A stretch of 64,000 bases of DNA from Oscillospiraceae bacterium (GTDB taxonomy: Bacteria; Bacillota; Clostridia; Oscillospirales; Ruminococcaceae): assembly GCA_030539275.1 (NCBI GenBank), contig JAUNSK010000001.1, positions 16,788 to 80,787 of the forward strand, given 5' to 3'. The notes beneath the pieces were generated by a model. It did no database searches and had not been told where the DNA came from. It saw only the letters and a list, made by a program, of their open reading frames with translations. Shown one piece after another: positions 8,766 to 17,876 of the stretch. How positions within the stretch are numbered: the first letter of the stretch is position 1; each line of letters starts with the position of its first letter. Position numbers and translations under genes: made by a program.

Positions 8766-9151
8766 TAAGTCAGTATTGCTTCATTATTTTCCTCATAATA
8801 AAAAAAAATTTATGGCATTGGGTGCAGTATATCGGCATAGAGTGCAAAGCTGTTGACTTAATCAGTTTTCAGGTATAATATGGCATTATGTGGACGTCCA
8901 TTATCTGAATTAACAAGGGAGATATCAGTTATAACAGAAAATATGAGATAACCATCATATATAATTCATGTCCTCAGGAACGTATGGTTATGAACAGATT
9001 GCAGAAGAAATCTTTATGCACACCAGACGAAAACTTCGGGTCATGATTCCATGGAATATATCCTGGACATCTCATAAATAAACAGAGATTACTGTGGTAA
9101 TGCTGTTTATCAGTTTATATGTATTACAAACTAATGAAATGGAGAAAAAAG
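8766..9151. other. Leader region of the cellulose-binding peptidase gene
   Basis: 386 bases. A promoter (8853-8881) implies a leader of about 260 bases. A 37-codon open frame (8968-9081) lies inside, but it has no ribosome binding site and is not called as a gene. No known riboswitch was recognised. Confidence 0.45.
8853..8881 (+). promoter_or_regulatory. Predicted sigma-A promoter
   Basis: TTGACT, a 17-base spacer, then TAATAT (an overlapping TATAAT lies two bases earlier). It is correctly placed to transcribe the gene starting at 9152, with a long leader. Confidence 0.6.
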
Positions 9152-11902
9152 ATGAAAAGTAAAATTAACACAAATTTAAGACGTATTCTTTCCGGATGTG
9201 CTGCTTTTGCGATGGCATCAACATTAATGCCGTCAATATCAGTATTTGCTCAGACCGGAAAGACAGTTTACTCATTTGACGGATACGATGTTGAATACAA
9301 TGTCGTAAATGAATGGGAAGAAGGACAGAGTGTTGAAGTAAAGATCACAAACACTTCAGACGAGTCCCTGTATAACTGGGCAATCAAGTATGATGCTGAA
9401 GGAACAATCAGCAGACTCTGGAATGCTTCGGTCGTTGACAGCGATGAAACAGATTATGTAATCAGGAACAAGAGTTACAACTATGAGATCAAACCTGATC
9501 AGAGTGTAAAATTCGGTTATACACTTTCAGATGATGATTACATAACTCCTGATGACTTTGAACTGTGTTCAGTACGCAAAGATCTGACGGATGGATATAC
9601 AGTTGATATTCAGAAGGATGAGGTATGGGAAGACGGTATACGTGGTCATATCGTAATCAATAATACATCAGACAGTCCTATTGAAGCATGGAAACTTTGT
9701 TTCGATTCAAATATTACGATTGAAGATATCTGGAACGCAGATATTATTTCACATGAAGATAATCATTACACAATAGACTGTCAGGAGTGGAGTAATCCGA
9801 TTCCTGCCGGAGAATCAGTTTCAATAGGTTTCAGAGGATCATTTGAGCCTGAAACAGAGCCGGATATTAATGCATTTTCACTCTCAAGCGTTGTAATTGA
9901 TTATGATTTTAACCCGAATGTTGAGGGAAGCATAGCACTGAGTGCTGATAAGACAGAAATACTTGCAGCAGACGGCTCAGAGACAGTTTATATCTATGCA
10001 TCAACCGATGCACAGGTACCATCCATTTCACTGGTTGATTCACAGAGCGGTGAGGTTATAGGACAGCTGGTGGACGATGGAAACTATAGTGTCAGCGGTG
10101 ATGATATGCAGGGTGATGGTGTTTATTCATACAAAGCTCTGTTAGACAAATCAGAAGCAAAAGACTATTATTTTACAGCTGAGTATTCAGATGAAACTAC
10201 TGTTCTTTCTTCTGATACATTAAATATCCATGTATATAGTGAGCTCACTGATATAGATAACAGCGAAATTGCTGAAGTAAGCAATAAACTGCAGGAATTG
10301 AGAACAAGTCCGGAATTTGATGAAATGACATTAGCACAGAGAGCACAGGCTGCAACTGCGCTGCTTACTGACCTTGCTGTCAATGGAACAGAAGATTTTG
10401 AATACGGTCTGGTTGATGAAGACAGCATCTGCTATATAGATCAGATGGGTGTAGTAACATTTTCACATTCATGCGGAGTACTTGCATGTGTAATTCTGGT
10501 AGATGATGATGAACTGTTCAATGGCGCAGGAGACGTAACCGGCGATGAAGGTACAAATTCATACGTTCTGGATTCCAGTTTGTCCTCTGATGTTCCTGAT
10601 GAAGTCGGATCAGCTCTGGTACTGTATGCGTTTGACGATACAATCGGTTCATCCAGATATCCGCACTATCTTGATTATGAAGAAGAGTGGGAAAGCAAAG
10701 GTCTTGATACTGTAATAGATACAGATGTTACAGTAACTGACTTTAAAGAATCTATGGCAGGCAATTCTGTAGTAGTTTTTGCAATGCACGGCGGTTATTT
10801 ACCTTATAAAACCGTAACAGGGACTATAGAATATGCTCCTATGTTAGGAACACTTGAAACAGCGACATCTGCTAAAAACATTGAATATCAGGCTGATCTT
10901 ATGAATAAAAGAATAATTGTAGGAACAAGCACCAGCGGCAGTCACTATCTGGTTTTGCCTGATCTTTTCTCCGACACATATCAGCATGATGAACTTGATA
11001 ACTCAACAGTATTTATGGAAAATTGCTGTGGATACGGGGAGGACGGCACTGTAGATTATTCTATGGCAGAAGCTCTTGAAGATGCCGGAGTAGAGGTTAC
11101 AGTCGGATTTCATAATTCAGTATTTGCTATATACTCAAGAGACATGATGAGTACATACGTAGACAATCTTCTTGACTCCATGACAGCATATGATGCACTT
11201 GAAGACTGCAAAGCTCAGTTCGGTGATGACCATGAGGAATGGTATTTTAGTATGACAGGTGTTCATTCAGGTTATCCGGTTGCATATCCGATCCTTTATG
11301 GTGATGAGAATTTTGTTTTATATAACAGTGAACTTAAAAATGGAAGCTTTGAATCAGCATCAGCAACAGGAAGCTATAATACAGTAGTCAGCTGGAAGGA
11401 CCAGGGCGATGCAAGAGTTTTACCAATGCTCGGAGACTTATATCCGGTAGACGGATCTCATATGGCAATTATAACAACAGGTGTCGGCTCTGCAGAAAGT
11501 GATTATCTGGCTGGTACAGAAGGCAGTAGTATATCACAGCAGTTCAAAATTCCGGATGGAGCAACGACTCTCTCTTTCACATACAATGTAGTTTCTGAAG
11601 AACCTACGGAATGGGTAGGAACACAGTACGATGACGAATTCTCTGCAAAGATTTTTGATGTACACAGCAGTGAGGTAATGCAGATAGCTCATGAAACTGT
11701 TAATACTTCTCAGTGGTATGCTGTTTCCGGTATCGACTTCGACGGCGGTGACCATACATGTTATCAGACAGGTTGGAAAACAGTAACTGTTGATGTAAGT
11801 GCATGCGGCGGACGTTACATAACATTAAAATTCGGCGTTGTAGATAAAGGCGATTCTATATACGATACAGCTGCCCTGATAGATAATGTTGTAATATCCT
11901 AA
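9152..11902 (+). CDS. Secreted cellulose-binding protein with probable caspase-fold peptidase domain
   Basis: 916-residue exported protein. Order of parts: signal peptide (1-~33, ending SVFAQ); two tandem beta-sandwich domains (~38-140 and ~145-250), each with NTS, W, IxxxWNA and PI-x-G-x-SV motifs typical of CBM2-like cellulose-binding domains; an Ig-like domain (~255-370); a linker helix; a probable clan-CD cysteine peptidase domain (~430-720) in which a hydrophobic strand precedes His546-Gly (VVFAMHGGY) and another precedes Cys625/626 (FMENCCGYG); and a C-terminal beta-sandwich (~725-916). No dockerin is visible. Start 9152 is chosen for its GGAG site; the frame opens at 9119. The likely role is a plant-fibre-attached protease or processing enzyme. 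The peptidase assignment is inference from two motifs. Confidence 0.75.
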   Translation: MKSKINTNLRRILSGCAAFAMASTLMPSISVFAQTGKTVYSFDGYDVEYNVVNEWEEGQSVEVKITNTSDESLYNWAIKYDAEGTISRLWNASVVDSDETDYVIRNKSYNYEIKPDQSVKFGYTLSDDDYITPDDFELCSVRKDLTDGYTVDIQKDEVWEDGIRGHIVINNTSDSPIEAWKLCFDSNITIEDIWNADIISHEDNHYTIDCQEWSNPIPAGESVSIGFRGSFEPETEPDINAFSLSSVVIDYDFNPNVEGSIALSADKTEILAADGSETVYIYASTDAQVPSISLVDSQSGEVIGQLVDDGNYSVSGDDMQGDGVYSYKALLDKSEAKDYYFTAEYSDETTVLSSDTLNIHVYSELTDIDNSEIAEVSNKLQELRTSPEFDEMTLAQRAQAATALLTDLAVNGTEDFEYGLVDEDSICYIDQMGVVTFSHSCGVLACVILVDDDELFNGAGDVTGDEGTNSYVLDSSLSSDVPDEVGSALVLYAFDDTIGSSRYPHYLDYEEEWESKGLDTVIDTDVTVTDFKESMAGNSVVVFAMHGGYLPYKTVTGTIEYAPMLGTLETATSAKNIEYQADLMNKRIIVGTSTSGSHYLVLPDLFSDTYQHDELDNSTVFMENCCGYGEDGTVDYSMAEALEDAGVEVTVGFHNSVFAIYSRDMMSTYVDNLLDSMTAYDALEDCKAQFGDDHEEWYFSMTGVHSGYPVAYPILYGDENFVLYNSELKNGSFESASATGSYNTVVSWKDQGDARVLPMLGDLYPVDGSHMAIITTGVGSAESDYLAGTEGSSISQQFKIPDGATTLSFTYNVVSEEPTEWVGTQYDDEFSAKIFDVHSSEVMQIAHETVNTSQWYAVSGIDFDGGDHTCYQTGWKTVTVDVSACGGRYITLKFGVVDKGDSIYDTAALIDNVVIS

Positions 11903-11915
11903 TATCACACATCAG

Positions 11916-12446
11916 TTGAAAAGAATAGCTGCTGCATTGCTGATGACAGTAATGTCTCTGGCATCATGCAGTACACCCGATGAAAAGTTCCCTGCAGATA
12001 ATACTGCAGGGAACACTATAACAGATGATGCCCCGGTAAGCCAGGCATCATCTGAATATATAAAAACGGAGAATCAGAGTATGACTACAAAAGCAGACTG
12101 CAGTGTACAGATCATAAAAAACGGTGAAACAGTCTGTCTTGAGGATGATGAATTAACCGGACTGATTCAGGCTGCTGAAAAATCTTTTGAAAATAATATC
12201 ATGATGATCAATATAATGATTTCACAGCAGGATATTGAAGCATTCGGTGAGAACGGACTTTCAGTACTTATTGATTATCCGGATGGGAAAAAAATAAAAG
12301 TTTCAGATATTCAGATAACCGTTGAAAAGATACAGATCCTAATTGACGGTGAAAAATCCTATGTAAGATACTTGTCGGGTTCAAACTCAGAAGTATTTGT
12401 ACTTTCCGGCAATGCATTTTATACGGTAATGTCTTACTTTGAATAA
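11916..12446 (+). CDS. Hypothetical lipoprotein
   Basis: 176 residues starting at a TTG only 13 bases after the stop of the peptidase gene, so probably co-transcribed. A signal peptide with lipobox LASC (near residue 18) is followed by a Ser/Thr-rich linker and a small alpha/beta domain (~60-176; IIKNGETVCL, VLIDYPDGKKIKVSDI, NAFYTVMSYFE). No family was recognised. It has no strong ribosome binding site, so translation may depend on coupling. Position suggests a partner or inhibitor of the secreted protein upstream, but nothing in the sequence proves this. Confidence 0.65.
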   Translation: MKRIAAALLMTVMSLASCSTPDEKFPADNTAGNTITDDAPVSQASSEYIKTENQSMTTKADCSVQIIKNGETVCLEDDELTGLIQAAEKSFENNIMMINIMISQQDIEAFGENGLSVLIDYPDGKKIKVSDIQITVEKIQILIDGEKSYVRYLSGSNSEVFVLSGNAFYTVMSYFE

Positions 12447-12456
12447 GAAATATCAG

Positions 12457-12487
12457 TGCCCCGTATTTTTATCGGGGCATTTTTTTT
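12457..12487 (+). terminator. Terminator after the lipoprotein gene
   Basis: TGCCCCG (12457-12463) pairs with CGGGGCA (12473-12479), followed by eight T residues. It ends the 9152-12446 transcript. Confidence 0.9.
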
Positions 12488-12626
12488 AGCTGAAAACCGG
12501 CAAAAGCCATATTAGTTACATTCATTTGCTTATAAAAAGTTATACAGTTGTTTTTTTATGTGTATTATATTATGTGGCAGATCTGCGGTGCAAATGCTGT
12601 AAATAAATAAAAGAAAGGTGATAAGT

Positions 12627-13145
12627 ATGGATGCAGTTGTATACACAACAAATACAGGATATACCCGACAATATGCTGTTCTTGCAGGTAAAATAACAGG
12701 GATTCCCGTTTACTCAGTAAAAGAAGCTGAAAATAAGCTGAAGAAATCATCAGAGATCATTTACTTCGGGTGGATAATGGCGGATAAGGTAAAAGGGTAT
12801 AAAAAAGCCTCAAAAAAATATAAAATACGTGCTGTCTGTGCAGTGGGCATGAGTGCTACAGGTTCGAGGACTGAGGCGATAGGAAAAGCAAACAATATAG
12901 ATCATAAATTTCCATTGTTTACTCTCCAGGGCGGCTTTGATATCAAGAAACTGAATGGAATATATAAGATCATGATAAATATGTTTATAAAAACGGCTGG
13001 TAAAAAATTATCAGAGAAAAAAGACAGAACTGCTGATGAAGAACTTATGCTTGATCTGATGAACAAGGGCGGCAGCAGAGTGAGTGTAAACAATATGTCA
13101 GAATTTTTCAGCTGGTATGATAAACAAAGTAAAATAAAAAAATAA
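12627..13145 (+). CDS. Flavodoxin-like domain protein
   Basis: 172-residue protein with a flavodoxin-like fold. The phosphate-loop-like TTNTGYTRQYA (residues 6-16) after a first beta strand (DAVVY), the strand EIIYFGWIM (~45-53) and the AVCAVGMSATGS segment fit a flavodoxin/protoporphyrinogen-oxidase-like (HemG-type) layout. FMN binding and electron transfer are likely but unproven. The ATG at 12627 has GAAAGGTG six bases upstream; an in-frame GTG at 12618 lies inside that site. The C-terminal 40 residues are charged. It is a single-gene unit ending at a strong hairpin. Confidence 0.72.
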   Translation: MDAVVYTTNTGYTRQYAVLAGKITGIPVYSVKEAENKLKKSSEIIYFGWIMADKVKGYKKASKKYKIRAVCAVGMSATGSRTEAIGKANNIDHKFPLFTLQGGFDIKKLNGIYKIMINMFIKTAGKKLSEKKDRTADEELMLDLMNKGGSRVSVNNMSEFFSWYDKQSKIKK

Positions 13146-13147
13146 TA

Positions 13148-13190
13148 AAATAAACATGTATGTGAAATGAAAACATACATGTTTATTTTT
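13148..13190 (+). terminator. Terminator after the flavodoxin-like gene
   Basis: 16-bp perfect stem (13148-13163 with 13173-13188), 9-base loop, T-rich tail. Confidence 0.88.
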
Positions 13191-13369
13191 ATCTAGATAT
13201 GGCTGAATAATACAATATTACTGCTTGTAATATATGTAATATTACGTTTATTGTAGACTTTTTGAAAACAATATAGTACACTTAATAAATATGAATAAAT
13301 TTTTGCTACAAGATACAACATAATATATCATTTATTCAATCCACACTATTCTTATCAGGAGATTTAATA

Positions 13370-15499
13370 ATGAAGAAATCAAAATCCGGATCAAAGTCCG
13401 GTAATGCGAAAAATGGCAGTCCATTTAAATATCAGCAAAATGTAAGTGAAAAAACCGGGAGCAACAAAATAACAGCCACAATTATCAGCAGAGCTGGCAG
13501 TAAAGATCATTTGCAGACCAAAAGCAGTATCAATGCAGAGAATCCTCAGTCTGTAAAAGAGGAGACTATTACAGATGAAACAGCTATGAATGAAGAAAAC
13601 AAATTTAGAGCGGTACAGAAAATCAGGAAGTATGCATCGCAGACAGGGACCATTCTTAAAAATACAGGACTTCCTGATCTGCTTCTTATAAGATTTATGG
13701 CTGTGTATCTGATATTCTCAGGGTTTTTTTTGTTGAGGTCAGTTATAGACAAGACAGATCCTGTCGGCGGCTGGAAGGATTACATTGCAGGCAGTTCTCT
13801 GCCTCTGATGACCGGTCTGACAGCAGGAGGTTTTATTGTATTGTCAGTGCTGTATTATCTGCTTCGGAAAACGCGGTACAATGCAGCAGATCATATTGCC
13901 TTATTCTGCGGGTTTATGCTATTTTCATGCTGTGGTGTAATAAAGAACAATAGTTTCTATCTGGCAACAGGTCTGATAATTCTGTCACTGATCCTTATGT
14001 ATCAGATCTTTCTGAAGACTGATCCGGAGCGGCTTGATCATCTTCCGAACTTCACAGCAATGATAATCGTGCTGGTATGTGCGGTATGCGTAGCTGCAGT
14101 TCTTATTATCACAAGTATAAATAAATACAGAATATTCTGGTCAGCAACATTTGACTTCGGAATTTTTGTTCAGATGTTTCATTCCATGTCCCGGAAGCTG
14201 CTCCCTTTAACGACGTGTGAACGAGGGATGGTGCTGTCTCATTTTAATGTACATGCATCATTTATTCTGTATCTTCTGGTACCGGTATATAAACTGTTTC
14301 CTGAACCTGAAACGCTGCTGTTCATACAGCCGGTTTTAGTAATGAGCGGAGTAATTCCACTGTATCTGACAGCTGTTAATCATAAGTTCAAAGGACTTTC
14401 ACTTGCAGGTGTGTGTCTGATATATGTATTCAGCAGTTCGCTGATCATGCCGTGCATGTATGATTTTCATGAAAACTGTCTTCTTCCGCCTTTGCTTATG
14501 TGGGCTATTTATGCAGCCGATAAAAGAAAGTTTCCTTTGCTTTATATCATGTCTGCTTTAGTATGTATTGTTAAAGAAGATGCACCGCTTTATATTATCT
14601 GTCTCAGTATTTACCTTTTCTTTGATGAAAAATCGGTAAGAAGAGTACATGCAGTAATACTGGCAGTACTGTCCGGAATATATTTTGCAGGTATCACCGG
14701 CTGGCTCAATGAACACGGAGACGGACAGTTCATGGCAGCAATGAGATTTTCAAATCTGACTATTGATCAGGCAGAAGGATTTACAGGAATAATTAAAAAT
14801 GTTCTTGAGGATCCGCTGTACTTCTTCAGTCTTCTGATAACAGAAAAATCCCTGTTGTTTTTTATACAGGTATTTCTCCCTCTTCTTTTTATTCCGTTTA
14901 TATCAAAAAAAGCATATCGCCTGATACTGATATTTCCTTTTGTAATAATGAATCTTGCAGTCGGATCATCATACGGTTATGCAAGTAATATTAATTTTCA
15001 GTATATTTTCGGACCTGCATGTTTTCTGATATATCTCACAGTCCTTAACTGCTCGGATATGAATCTGAAGACCAGAAATACTCTTGTTGCTCTTGCTGCA
15101 GCTGCATCCGTCATATCGTCTGTGAGCTGCCTGACACCAAGTTTAAAATTAAACGAGGTATATAACAATAATTCTCAGCAATATGAAAGAATGCATGAGT
15201 GTCTCAACAGTATACCGGAGGACGCCAGTGTTATTGGTTTTGGATATTACATGCCTCATATAGCAAACCGTGATGAGGTCTATCTTTTTGATCAGGCAAA
15301 TCTGGAAAGTCCGCTTGAAGAGGGTAAAGAGGTTGTAATAAAGGATGTTATGAATTATGATTTCTTCATATTGAAAAATTCTGATGAAATAACAGAGCCA
15401 TCACGTAAATATCTTGAGAAGTCAGGCTTTACAATCTATAAAGAATTTGAAGATGTATTTGTCATATATATAAATCCTCAGTACCAGAGTGTAAAATAA
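13370..15499 (+). CDS. DUF2079 polytopic membrane protein
   Basis: 709-residue integral membrane protein of the DUF2079 family, whose members look like GT-C-type glycosyltransferases but have no established activity. Residues 1-~110 are a polar, low-complexity cytoplasmic extension rich in Ser, Lys and Asn (KKSKSGSKSG...). The membrane core (~115-590) contains about twelve hydrophobic segments and the family signature FDFGIFVQMFHSM near residue 262, SHFNVHASFILYLLVPVYKL and IPLYLTAV. A C-terminal soluble domain (~610-709) follows. AGGAG precedes the ATG. It is a monocistronic unit ending at a hairpin. A role in surface polysaccharide assembly is plausible but speculative. Confidence 0.82.
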   Translation: MKKSKSGSKSGNAKNGSPFKYQQNVSEKTGSNKITATIISRAGSKDHLQTKSSINAENPQSVKEETITDETAMNEENKFRAVQKIRKYASQTGTILKNTGLPDLLLIRFMAVYLIFSGFFLLRSVIDKTDPVGGWKDYIAGSSLPLMTGLTAGGFIVLSVLYYLLRKTRYNAADHIALFCGFMLFSCCGVIKNNSFYLATGLIILSLILMYQIFLKTDPERLDHLPNFTAMIIVLVCAVCVAAVLIITSINKYRIFWSATFDFGIFVQMFHSMSRKLLPLTTCERGMVLSHFNVHASFILYLLVPVYKLFPEPETLLFIQPVLVMSGVIPLYLTAVNHKFKGLSLAGVCLIYVFSSSLIMPCMYDFHENCLLPPLLMWAIYAADKRKFPLLYIMSALVCIVKEDAPLYIICLSIYLFFDEKSVRRVHAVILAVLSGIYFAGITGWLNEHGDGQFMAAMRFSNLTIDQAEGFTGIIKNVLEDPLYFFSLLITEKSLLFFIQVFLPLLFIPFISKKAYRLILIFPFVIMNLAVGSSYGYASNINFQYIFGPACFLIYLTVLNCSDMNLKTRNTLVALAAAASVISSVSCLTPSLKLNEVYNNNSQQYERMHECLNSIPEDASVIGFGYYMPHIANRDEVYLFDQANLESPLEEGKEVVIKDVMNYDFFILKNSDEITEPSRKYLEKSGFTIYKEFEDVFVIYINPQYQSVK

Positions 15500-15501
15500 C
15501 T

Positions 15502-15548
15502 AAACGGCTTCCGGATACAGATATTTCTCTTGTATCCGGAAGCCGTTT
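15502..15548 (+). terminator. Terminator after the DUF2079 gene
   Basis: An 18-bp stem (15502-15519 with 15531-15548) with an 11-base loop and a short T-run. Confidence 0.9.
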
Positions 15549-15565
15549 TTCACAGGTGTATTCTA

Positions 15566-15586
15566 ATCTTAACGCCATCTTAACGC
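15566..15586 (+). promoter_or_regulatory. Direct repeat, probable response-regulator binding site
   Basis: ATCTTAACGC occurs twice exactly (15566-15575 and 15577-15586), repeating every 11 bases. This geometry is that of OmpR/PhoB-type binding boxes. It lies about 80 bases before the histidine kinase gene, whose operon encodes an OmpR-type regulator, so autoregulation is likely. Confidence 0.6.
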
Positions 15587-15665
15587 TTCTGAGAGGTATT
15601 ATAAGTTTAATTATTTTTCAGGATATGATATACTAAGAAAAAGATCTATAAAGGAGCAGTGAATT

Positions 15666-16724
15666 TTGAAAAATGTCAGGAAGTATTTCAGTTTTAGTAT
15701 CAGGGATCTGCTGGCTGCACTTCTGATACTGGTTATAGCTTCTGCAGTTTGCTTTGTTCTGCGTATGATAGATGAAAATGCTTCTTACGCACCTATGATA
15801 TTTATACTGGCTGTATTTTTGATTTCTGAAAAGACCAGCGGGTATCTTTTCGGAATAGTTTCTTCTTTTGCAGGAGTTCTTCTTGTAAATTTTATTTTTA
15901 CATACCCTTATTTAAAATTTAATTTTACATTGTCGGGCTATCCCGTAACTATCATCTGTATGCTTGCAGTGTCATTCGCGACAAGTACACTTACTACAAA
16001 GCTTAAGCTGCAGGAAAATATCAAGCTTGAGGCACAGAGAGAAAAAACCAGAAGCAATCTTCTGCGCGCTGTCTCTCATGACCTGCGTACTCCTCTGACA
16101 TCGATCCTCGGAGCAAGCTCAGCTATGATCGAGAATGATGAGTATATTACCAAAGAAGAGAGGATATCGCTTCTTAAGAGTATGAAGGAAGATTCACAGT
16201 GGCTCATCAGTATGGTTGAAAATCTGCTGAGTGTAACAAGAATAGACAGTGAAACAGCTGCTAAGATAACAAAACAGCCTGAGCTTGCTGAAGAAATTGC
16301 TTCGGATTCTGTTGCAAAGTTTAAAAAAAGATTTCCTGATGCGAATGTCAGTGTAAGTGTTCCGGATGAAATGCTTCTTATACCTATGGATGCTATTCTT
16401 ATTGAACAGGTAATAGTGAATCTTCTGGAAAATGCCGCTATCCATGCCATAGGAGCTACGATGATAAAATTTACCGTAACTGCCGGTGATAAATGTGCTG
16501 TATTTACAGTCAGTGATAACGGCGCGGGGATCGCAGATGACGTACTTCCTAAAATACTGGACGGATATTTCTGTTCCCGGAGCGAAAACAGAAGTGATGC
16601 AAAAAGAAATATGGGCATAGGTCTTTCAGTCTGCAGGACGATAGTCAGTGCCCATAACGGAGAAATGAGTGCAGAGAATTTATCTGGAGGAGGAGCCTGC
16701 TTCAGATTTACTCTGCCTTTCTGA
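15666..16724 (+). CDS. Sensor histidine kinase, KdpD-like C-terminal part
   Basis: 352-residue membrane kinase. Three to four transmembrane helices (residues ~13-115) match the DUF4118 module of KdpD. Then come a dimerisation domain with His138 in AVSHDLRTPLTS, and an ATPase domain with N-box VNLLENAAIHA, G1 DNGAGI and G2 MGIGLSVC. The large cytoplasmic N-terminal KdpD/USP region of classic KdpD is absent, as in short KdpD-like kinases. The start is TTG at 15666, nine bases after AGGAG. It phosphorylates the regulator encoded 13 bases downstream. No kdpFABC genes are in the window, so a potassium signal is only one option. Confidence 0.88.
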   Translation: MKNVRKYFSFSIRDLLAALLILVIASAVCFVLRMIDENASYAPMIFILAVFLISEKTSGYLFGIVSSFAGVLLVNFIFTYPYLKFNFTLSGYPVTIICMLAVSFATSTLTTKLKLQENIKLEAQREKTRSNLLRAVSHDLRTPLTSILGASSAMIENDEYITKEERISLLKSMKEDSQWLISMVENLLSVTRIDSETAAKITKQPELAEEIASDSVAKFKKRFPDANVSVSVPDEMLLIPMDAILIEQVIVNLLENAAIHAIGATMIKFTVTAGDKCAVFTVSDNGAGIADDVLPKILDGYFCSRSENRSDAKRNMGIGLSVCRTIVSAHNGEMSAENLSGGGACFRFTLPF

Positions 16725-16737
16725 AAGGATCATAAAG

Positions 16738-17469
16738 ATGGGAAACAAATATACAATACTTATAGCTGAGGATGAAAACAGCATAAGTTCAATAATGCAG
16801 ATGGTTTTTAAAGCAAATAACTACAATGTCCAGATAGCTTCGAGCGGATCGCAGGCAATGATGATGATCTCTTCTTATTGTCCTGATCTGGTAATTCTGG
16901 ACCTGGGTCTGCCGGATATGGACGGCGTTGAAATAATCCGGTCAGTGCGTGAGTGGACATCGATACCGATAATCGTAGTATCTGCGAGAACGCATGAACG
17001 TGACAAGGTCGAGGCACTTGATCTTGGTGCTGACGATTATATAACAAAACCGTTCGGAACTGCAGAGCTTCTTGCACGTGTGCGTACGGAACTGCGTCAC
17101 AAGAACTCATTTTCGTCAAACAGTCCACAGATGCAGCATGGTGTGCTGTCTATTGGTAAAATGGTCATTGACTATGACAAAAGGCATGTGTATGTAGATG
17201 GCAGGGATGCGAATCTTACTCAAAATGAATACAAGATCGTATCACTTCTTGCAAAATATGCAGGTAAGGTGCTTACGTATGATTTTATAATAAAAAATAT
17301 ATGGGGACCAAATATGAAATGCGACAATCAGATCCTGAGGGTAAATATGGCTAACATCCGCCGTAAACTTGAGGACAATCCGGGTGAACCGGTTTACATA
17401 TTTACTGAAATAGGTGTCGGATACAGAATGGCTGAATTTACAGGTGTAAATAATGAAAAATCCCTATAA
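16738..17469 (+). CDS. OmpR-family response regulator (KdpE-like)
   Basis: 243-residue regulator. Receiver domain 1-~120: acidic pair in AEDENS, phospho-acceptor Asp55 in VILDLGLPDMDG, Lys in ITKPFG. A winged-helix DNA-binding domain follows (~135-235; LTQNEYKIVSLLAKYAGKVL, LRVNMANIRRKLE, IFTEIGVGYRM). These match KdpE/OmpR proteins. The ATG at 16738 has AAAGGA upstream; the open frame reaches back to 16669 inside the kinase gene, but that part is not conserved. It forms an operon with the kinase. Probable binding site: the 11-base direct repeat at 15566-15586. Confidence 0.9.
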   Translation: MGNKYTILIAEDENSISSIMQMVFKANNYNVQIASSGSQAMMMISSYCPDLVILDLGLPDMDGVEIIRSVREWTSIPIIVVSARTHERDKVEALDLGADDYITKPFGTAELLARVRTELRHKNSFSSNSPQMQHGVLSIGKMVIDYDKRHVYVDGRDANLTQNEYKIVSLLAKYAGKVLTYDFIIKNIWGPNMKCDNQILRVNMANIRRKLEDNPGEPVYIFTEIGVGYRMAEFTGVNNEKSL

Positions 17470-17583
17470 TGTATTTATACATTCTGTCGGATGTGTTATA
17501 ATAATCTGACAAGGGCATTTAAGACGAGAGTAATATGAATGCCTGAGAATAATCCGTACCGGAGAAATAAATGAGGTATATAT

Positions 17584-17781
17584 ATGGATCCAAAAAAAAG
17601 AAATGATATTAAAATAGGTGCAGGGGTACGGATAGTACTCAAGGCAGACCAGAGAACAGGAAAGCTCACAGACGGGGTAGTTGCACGGATACTGACAAAC
17701 AGCAGTACTCATCCTCACGGTATAAAAGTTATGCTTGAAGATGGTCAGGTAGGCAGAGTTCAGGAAATTGTAGAAGAGTAA
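17584..17781 (+). CDS. ywbE: YwbE family protein
   Basis: 65-residue protein matching the small YwbE family (a KOW-like beta-barrel fold of unknown function found in many Firmicutes). Family-typical stretches are GAGVRIVLKADQRTGKLT, VARILTNSSTHPHGIKV and GQVGRVQEI. It lies 114 bases after the response regulator and just before the galactanase promoter. Identification is firm; function is unknown. Confidence 0.88.
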   Translation: MDPKKRNDIKIGAGVRIVLKADQRTGKLTDGVVARILTNSSTHPHGIKVMLEDGQVGRVQEIVEE

Positions 17782-17813
17782 AATATTAATATTCCATTTT
17801 TATGATATCCATG

Positions 17814-17842
17814 TTGACTGGAAAATTCAGCAGTGATATAAT
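17814..17842 (+). promoter_or_regulatory. Predicted sigma-A promoter of the galactanase gene
   Basis: TTGACT, 17-base spacer, TATAAT. It lies downstream of the first in-frame ATG (17802) and upstream of the GTG at 17877, which supports the later start. Confidence 0.72.
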
Positions 17843-17876
17843 TGATATAAAAACAGCTGTATGGAGGAATAAAAAT

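Noticed and set aside
8968-9081. 37-codon open frame in the leader before the cellulose-binding peptidase gene
   Set aside because: No ribosome binding site precedes it and no family resemblance was seen; kept only as a note in the intergenic entry.
16076-16618. Long antisense open frame (180 codons) across the histidine kinase gene
   Set aside because: The kinase reading has all family motifs; the antisense frame is a codon-bias shadow without a start site.
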